This document shows, piece by piece, positions 60,913-64,000 of a stretch of 64,000 nt of DNA. Source of the DNA: Sphingobium terrigena (GTDB taxonomy: Bacteria > Pseudomonadota > Alphaproteobacteria > Sphingomonadales > Sphingomonadaceae); the NCBI RefSeq assembly GCF_003591655.1, contig NZ_QVRA01000002.1, positions 268,911 through 332,910 on the forward strand, given 5' to 3'. Below the pieces are notes generated by a model. That model was given only the letters and a program-made list of their open reading frames with translations, made no database searches and was not told the origin of the DNA. Both the position numbers and the translations under genes were made by a program. The stretch's first letter is position 1; each line of letters opens with the position of its first letter.

Positions 60913-62325
60913 ATGGGGGTCAAGGCTTTGGGGGACATGCTGGTCGCGGGCCTTGCGATCCTTCATCATGAAATCCTGCTCTTTGCCGTCGTCGGCCTGG
61001 CCATTGGCGGGGTCGACGATTTTCTGATCGACCTGCTATTTCTGGCGCGCAAGGCGTGGCGCGACCTGTTCGTCTATGGCCGCCATGCCCGGATGACGAC
61101 CGCGACCCTGCCCTCGTCATCGACGCCCGGACGAATCGCCATCTTCGTCCCCGCCTGGCGCGAGGCGGAGGTGATCGGGCCAATGCTGCGTTATGCGCTG
61201 GGGCGCTGGGGAGAGGCCAATTATCGGATCTTCGTTGGCACCTATCCCAATGATCCCGCCACGATCGAGGCCATCGCCGCCGTGGCGCAGGGCGAACCCC
61301 GCATCCTGCTCGGCATCAACCCGCATCCCGGCCCCACGACCAAGGCGGATTGTCTCAACGTCCTGTGGCGTGCCATGCTGGACGAGGAGCGACGGAACGG
61401 ATTTCGCTACAAGGCCGTCGTCTTGCATGACGCAGAAGATGTCGTCCATGCCGATGAAATCCGCCTGTTCGACGTGCTGATCGACCGGTTCCAGCTGGTG
61501 CAATTGCCCGTGCTGCCGCTGACCGGTCGAGGCACCTGGCTGTCACGCGCCATCGCCAATCATTATTGCGATGAATTTGCAGAAAGCCATGGCAAATATC
61601 TGACCGTGCGCGAAGCCCTGGGTGCGTCGGTCCCGTCCGCCGGGGTCGCCTGCGCGTTCGAGCGTGACACGCTGGCAGCACTGGCCGACGATCCAACCCA
61701 TGGCCCGTTCGACCCGTCATCACTGACCGAGGATTATGAGGCGGGGCTGCGCATTCGCGACAATGGCGGGCGCGGCATATTCGTGCGGATGCGCGACGCG
61801 GACGGTGACCTGGTCGCAACCCGCGAATATTTCCCCGACACAATCGATAGTGCCGTCAAGCAGAAGGCGCGCTGGATTGTGGGCATTTCGCTGGCCGGAT
61901 GGGACCGGATGGGCTGGCGCGGGGGACCAGCCGAATGGTGGATGCGGCTGCGCGACCGGCGCGCCGCCCTGTCCGCCTTAGTCCTGTTCGCTGCCTATGT
62001 GGCGCTGCCTTTATGGGGGATGCTCTGGCTGATCGGCCTCTTCCTGCCGATTCCGCCCCGCCCACTCTCGCCGACAATCATAACCCTTTTGTGGATCAAC
62101 CTGGCCCTGATGAGCTGGCGTGGCCTGATGCGCGCACTGTTCGTGGGACAAGCCTATGGCTGGCGCTACGGGCTGGGTGCCGTGCCGCGCACCCTCATCG
62201 CTAATTATATCGCCATCCTCGCGGCCCGTCGCGCCATTTTCCAATATGTCCGGTCATTGCTCGGCCAGCCGCTAAAATGGGATAAGACCAAGCATCGCTT
62301 TCCCGACATGCGGTCCGATCCATGA
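60913..62325 (+). CDS. NfrB-like membrane glycosyltransferase (GT2)
   Basis: 470 residues. Membrane helices at both ends (LAILHHEILLFAVVGLAIGGVDDFLIDLLF and ALSALVLFAAYVALPLWGMLWLIGLFLPIP ... ) surround a GT-A domain: IAIFVPAWREAEVIGPMLRYAL, VVLHDAEDVVHADEIRLFDVLI (DxD-like), LTEDYEAGLRI (ED-Y acid/base) and KQKARWIVGISLAGWDRMGW (QxxRW-like). The C-terminal PLKWDKTKHRFP is found in NfrB/phage-N4 adsorption-like glycosyltransferases. It lacks the c-di-GMP MshEN-type tail of full-length NfrB. Its 3' end overlaps the barrel-like gene by 4 bases. Confidence 0.85.
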   Translation: MGVKALGDMLVAGLAILHHEILLFAVVGLAIGGVDDFLIDLLFLARKAWRDLFVYGRHARMTTATLPSSSTPGRIAIFVPAWREAEVIGPMLRYALGRWGEANYRIFVGTYPNDPATIEAIAAVAQGEPRILLGINPHPGPTTKADCLNVLWRAMLDEERRNGFRYKAVVLHDAEDVVHADEIRLFDVLIDRFQLVQLPVLPLTGRGTWLSRAIANHYCDEFAESHGKYLTVREALGASVPSAGVACAFERDTLAALADDPTHGPFDPSSLTEDYEAGLRIRDNGGRGIFVRMRDADGDLVATREYFPDTIDSAVKQKARWIVGISLAGWDRMGWRGGPAEWWMRLRDRRAALSALVLFAAYVALPLWGMLWLIGLFLPIPPRPLSPTIITLLWINLALMSWRGLMRALFVGQAYGWRYGLGAVPRTLIANYIAILAARRAIFQYVRSLLGQPLKWDKTKHRFPDMRSDP

Positions 62326-63389
62326 TCGCATCCGCCAGTGGCCGCCCGCTCCGTTTCTTCGGCCTGGTGATGGTCGGATGGGTGGCAATGCGCCTGTGGA
62401 GCCAGCCGGGACCGCCATTGCCGTTGATAGCGCCTGAAAAATTCGCAGTAATCGCCGCGAAGCGCCTGCCGATGCCTTCGCCAACGGTATCGGAGGACGC
62501 CCCCAACAAAGCCAGTCCTTCGCCACACAGGCTATGGGCCACCCCAATGGCGTCCCTCGTGTCCCCCGCCATTCCGGCTGTGACAACCGTCCGCCCCACC
62601 CAGGCCCAAGCCGCCATGCCGGTGGACCTGCTCGATTTCATCGCCTTCTCCATGGCCTTCGCCAACCGCCACTATGCGACAGACCCCGACTATAATCGTG
62701 GCAGCCCGTCCCCCTCCCCCGCGCCGCTGCTCCTGTCCGCACCGACCCGCCCGGATCGTTGGCATGGCAGCGCATGGATGTTGTGGCGGGACAATGGCAC
62801 GTCCCCCACCGATGCCGCTATCGGCCGACTGGGCGCGTCGCAAGCCGGGGTGCGCATCGACTATGACCTGACCCCCGCCGCCTCAAGCCGCACCGTCGCC
62901 TATGCCCGCACGACCAGCGCGCTTCAGCGCCCCGCAGCGCCCGAAGCCGCGATCGGCCTCGCCATCCAGCCCGTCCGCACTATCCCCGTCAGCCTGGCCG
63001 TCGAACGCCGCATCGCGCTGGGCCAGGGCGCGCGTAACGCGACAACGGTCATGGCCGTCGGCGGCTTTGGCCCCACGCCGGTCGGACGCGGGCTGGAGGC
63101 GGAAGCCTATGCGCAAGCCGGGGTGGTCGGCTTCAACCGGCGCGACGCCTTTATCGACGGCAAAGTCTCGCTACTCTCGCCAGTCAGCACATCGAAGCTG
63201 CGCATCGGCGCAGCTCTTTCCGGCGGCGCGCAGCCCGGCGTCGAGCGGATCGACATCGGCCCGGAAATGCAGGTCCGCCTGCCCCTGCCCAACGTCCCCG
63301 CCCGCGTCGCGATCGAATGGCGGGAGCGTGTTGCCGGTCGCGCGGCCCCTGCCTCCGGCCTTGCCATCACCCTGGCCGCAGATTTTTGA
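62322..63389 (+). CDS. beta-barrel-like partner of the glycosyltransferase
   Basis: 355 residues with an N-terminal hydrophobic segment (LRFFGLVMVGWVAMRLW). From about residue 150 it looks like an outer-membrane barrel end: WHGSAWMLWRDNG, SQAGVRIDYDLTP, GLAIQPVRTIPVSLAVERRIALGQGARNATTVMAVGG, and a terminal ASGLAITLAADF ending in Phe. The first ~150 residues are Pro/Ala-rich and low complexity. It resembles the C-terminal part of NfrA-type proteins, without the expected N-terminal TPR. Coupled to the glycosyltransferase by an ATGA overlap, suggesting a surface-polysaccharide export pair. Confidence 0.7.
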   Translation: MIASASGRPLRFFGLVMVGWVAMRLWSQPGPPLPLIAPEKFAVIAAKRLPMPSPTVSEDAPNKASPSPHRLWATPMASLVSPAIPAVTTVRPTQAQAAMPVDLLDFIAFSMAFANRHYATDPDYNRGSPSPSPAPLLLSAPTRPDRWHGSAWMLWRDNGTSPTDAAIGRLGASQAGVRIDYDLTPAASSRTVAYARTTSALQRPAAPEAAIGLAIQPVRTIPVSLAVERRIALGQGARNATTVMAVGGFGPTPVGRGLEAEAYAQAGVVGFNRRDAFIDGKVSLLSPVSTSKLRIGAALSGGAQPGVERIDIGPEMQVRLPLPNVPARVAIEWRERVAGRAAPASGLAITLAADF

Positions 63390-63448
63390 CGCGCGGGGCA
63401 TCGCGCCGCTTTCACTCGACACATTTTGCCACTACCCCCGGACAGGCC

Positions 63449-64000
63449 ATGGATCTTTACCTGCCCATCGCCAATCTGTCGGTGAACGCGCTGGTCATTA
63501 TCGGCCTGGGCGGCGTCGTGGGCCTGCTGTCGGGCATGTTCGGCGTGGGCGGCGGATTTCTGACGACTCCGCTGCTGATCTTCTACGGCATCCCCCCCAC
63601 CGTCGCCGCCGCATCCGCCGCTTCGCAGGTCACAGGAGCCAGCGTGTCGGGCGTATTCACCCACATATCGCGCGGCACGGTCGATTTTCGCATGGGTGGC
63701 GTGCTGATCGCGGGCGGTGTGGTCGGCGCGGGGCTGGGCGTGTTGATCTTCCGCCTGCTGCAATATTGGGGGCAGATCGATACTGTGATCGGCATCCTCT
63801 ATGTGCTGATGCTGGGCGGTATCGGCCTGCTGATGGCCAAGGAATCGATCCAGGCGCTGATCGCACTCAAGACCGGCAAGCGTGTTCAGGCCCGCAAGCG
63901 GCGGCACCACCCGCTCGTCGCCGCGCTGCCGATGCGCTGGCGCTTCTACCGTTCCGGCCTCTATATCTCCCCGCTTGCGCCACTGCTGCTGGGCATGGCG
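63449..64000 (+). CDS. TauE/SafE family membrane transporter (truncated by window edge)
   Basis: The first 184 codons are present, starting MDLYLPIANLSVNALVIIGLGGVVGLLSGMFGVGGGFLTTPLLIFYG. The G-L-L-S-G-x-x-G-V-G-G-G signature with repeated hydrophobic helices (IAGGVVGAGLGVLIFRLLQYW; VIGILYVLMLGGIGLLMA) is typical of TauE/SafE sulfite/anion exporters. There is no stop before the edge. It follows the barrel-like gene by 59 bases. Confidence 0.85.
   Translation, partial: MDLYLPIANLSVNALVIIGLGGVVGLLSGMFGVGGGFLTTPLLIFYGIPPTVAAASAASQVTGASVSGVFTHISRGTVDFRMGGVLIAGGVVGAGLGVLIFRLLQYWGQIDTVIGILYVLMLGGIGLLMAKESIQALIALKTGKRVQARKRRHHPLVAALPMRWRFYRSGLYISPLAPLLLGMA

Overview
The window reads as a chromosome segment of a sphingomonad (Sphingobium/Sphingomonas-like alphaproteobacterium). 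The grounds are high GC with alphaproteobacterial codon use, an exosortase-A (XrtA) type exopolysaccharide cluster, an Anbu protease cluster, and short intergenic repeats of the kind scattered through sphingomonad genomes. Families were recognised by eye from motifs; no database search was run.

Layout. (1) Positions 1-10576: an XrtA-associated polysaccharide locus. On the minus strand lie a PLP decarboxylase and acyl-CoA ligase, then export lipoprotein, chain-length determinant, tyrosine autokinase, outer-membrane protein, ATPase and the start of a polysaccharide deacetylase. A FemAB-like acyltransferase and an acyl carrier protein face the other way. (2) 10685-18364: trxB, a MntA/HepT toxin-antitoxin pair, the four-gene Anbu cluster (ATP-grasp, alpha-E, transglutaminase, Anbu) and a lipoprotein hydrolase. 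(3) 18462-18538: tRNA-Met(CAT), the integration site of a 27-kb island.

(4) 18525-45784: an integrative and mobilizable element bounded by a 14-bp direct repeat of the tRNA 3' end. It carries a tyrosine integrase with two small helix-turn-helix proteins at the far end. Its transfer set is a MobQ/TraA relaxase, a recognisable oriT, TraC and TraD, with no type IV secretion genes, so it probably relies on a helper. Its cargo is mainly defence: a tightly overlapping six-gene operon (type III-like restriction helicase-nuclease, DUF3883 protein, adenine methyltransferase, zinc-ribbon protein, RelE-fold/UvrD helicase fusion, AlbA_2 protein), a DUF262 + HEPN pair, a ParE/DinJ-type pair, and an unusual membrane HEPN protein whose nucleotidyltransferase half seems dead. 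An IS66 element with an exact 8-bp target duplication sits between the toxin pair and the integration genes.

(5) 45785-53907: a possible recombinase remnant, an RTX calcium-binding protein with its type I secretion ABC transporter and HlyD adaptor, a decayed TonB-dependent receptor and a glutathione transferase. (6) 54177-64000: housekeeping and envelope genes: cold-shock protein, three small proteins, etfBA, sucC, an iron-permease-family protein, nhaA, an NfrB-like glycosyltransferase with a barrel-like partner, and a truncated TauE/SafE transporter at the edge.

The best candidate for an undescribed system is the six-gene coupled operon at 18851-30131, with the RelE-helicase fusion and zinc-ribbon protein as its least explained parts. 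The dead-nucleotidyltransferase/HEPN/membrane protein at 35026-36540 is second.
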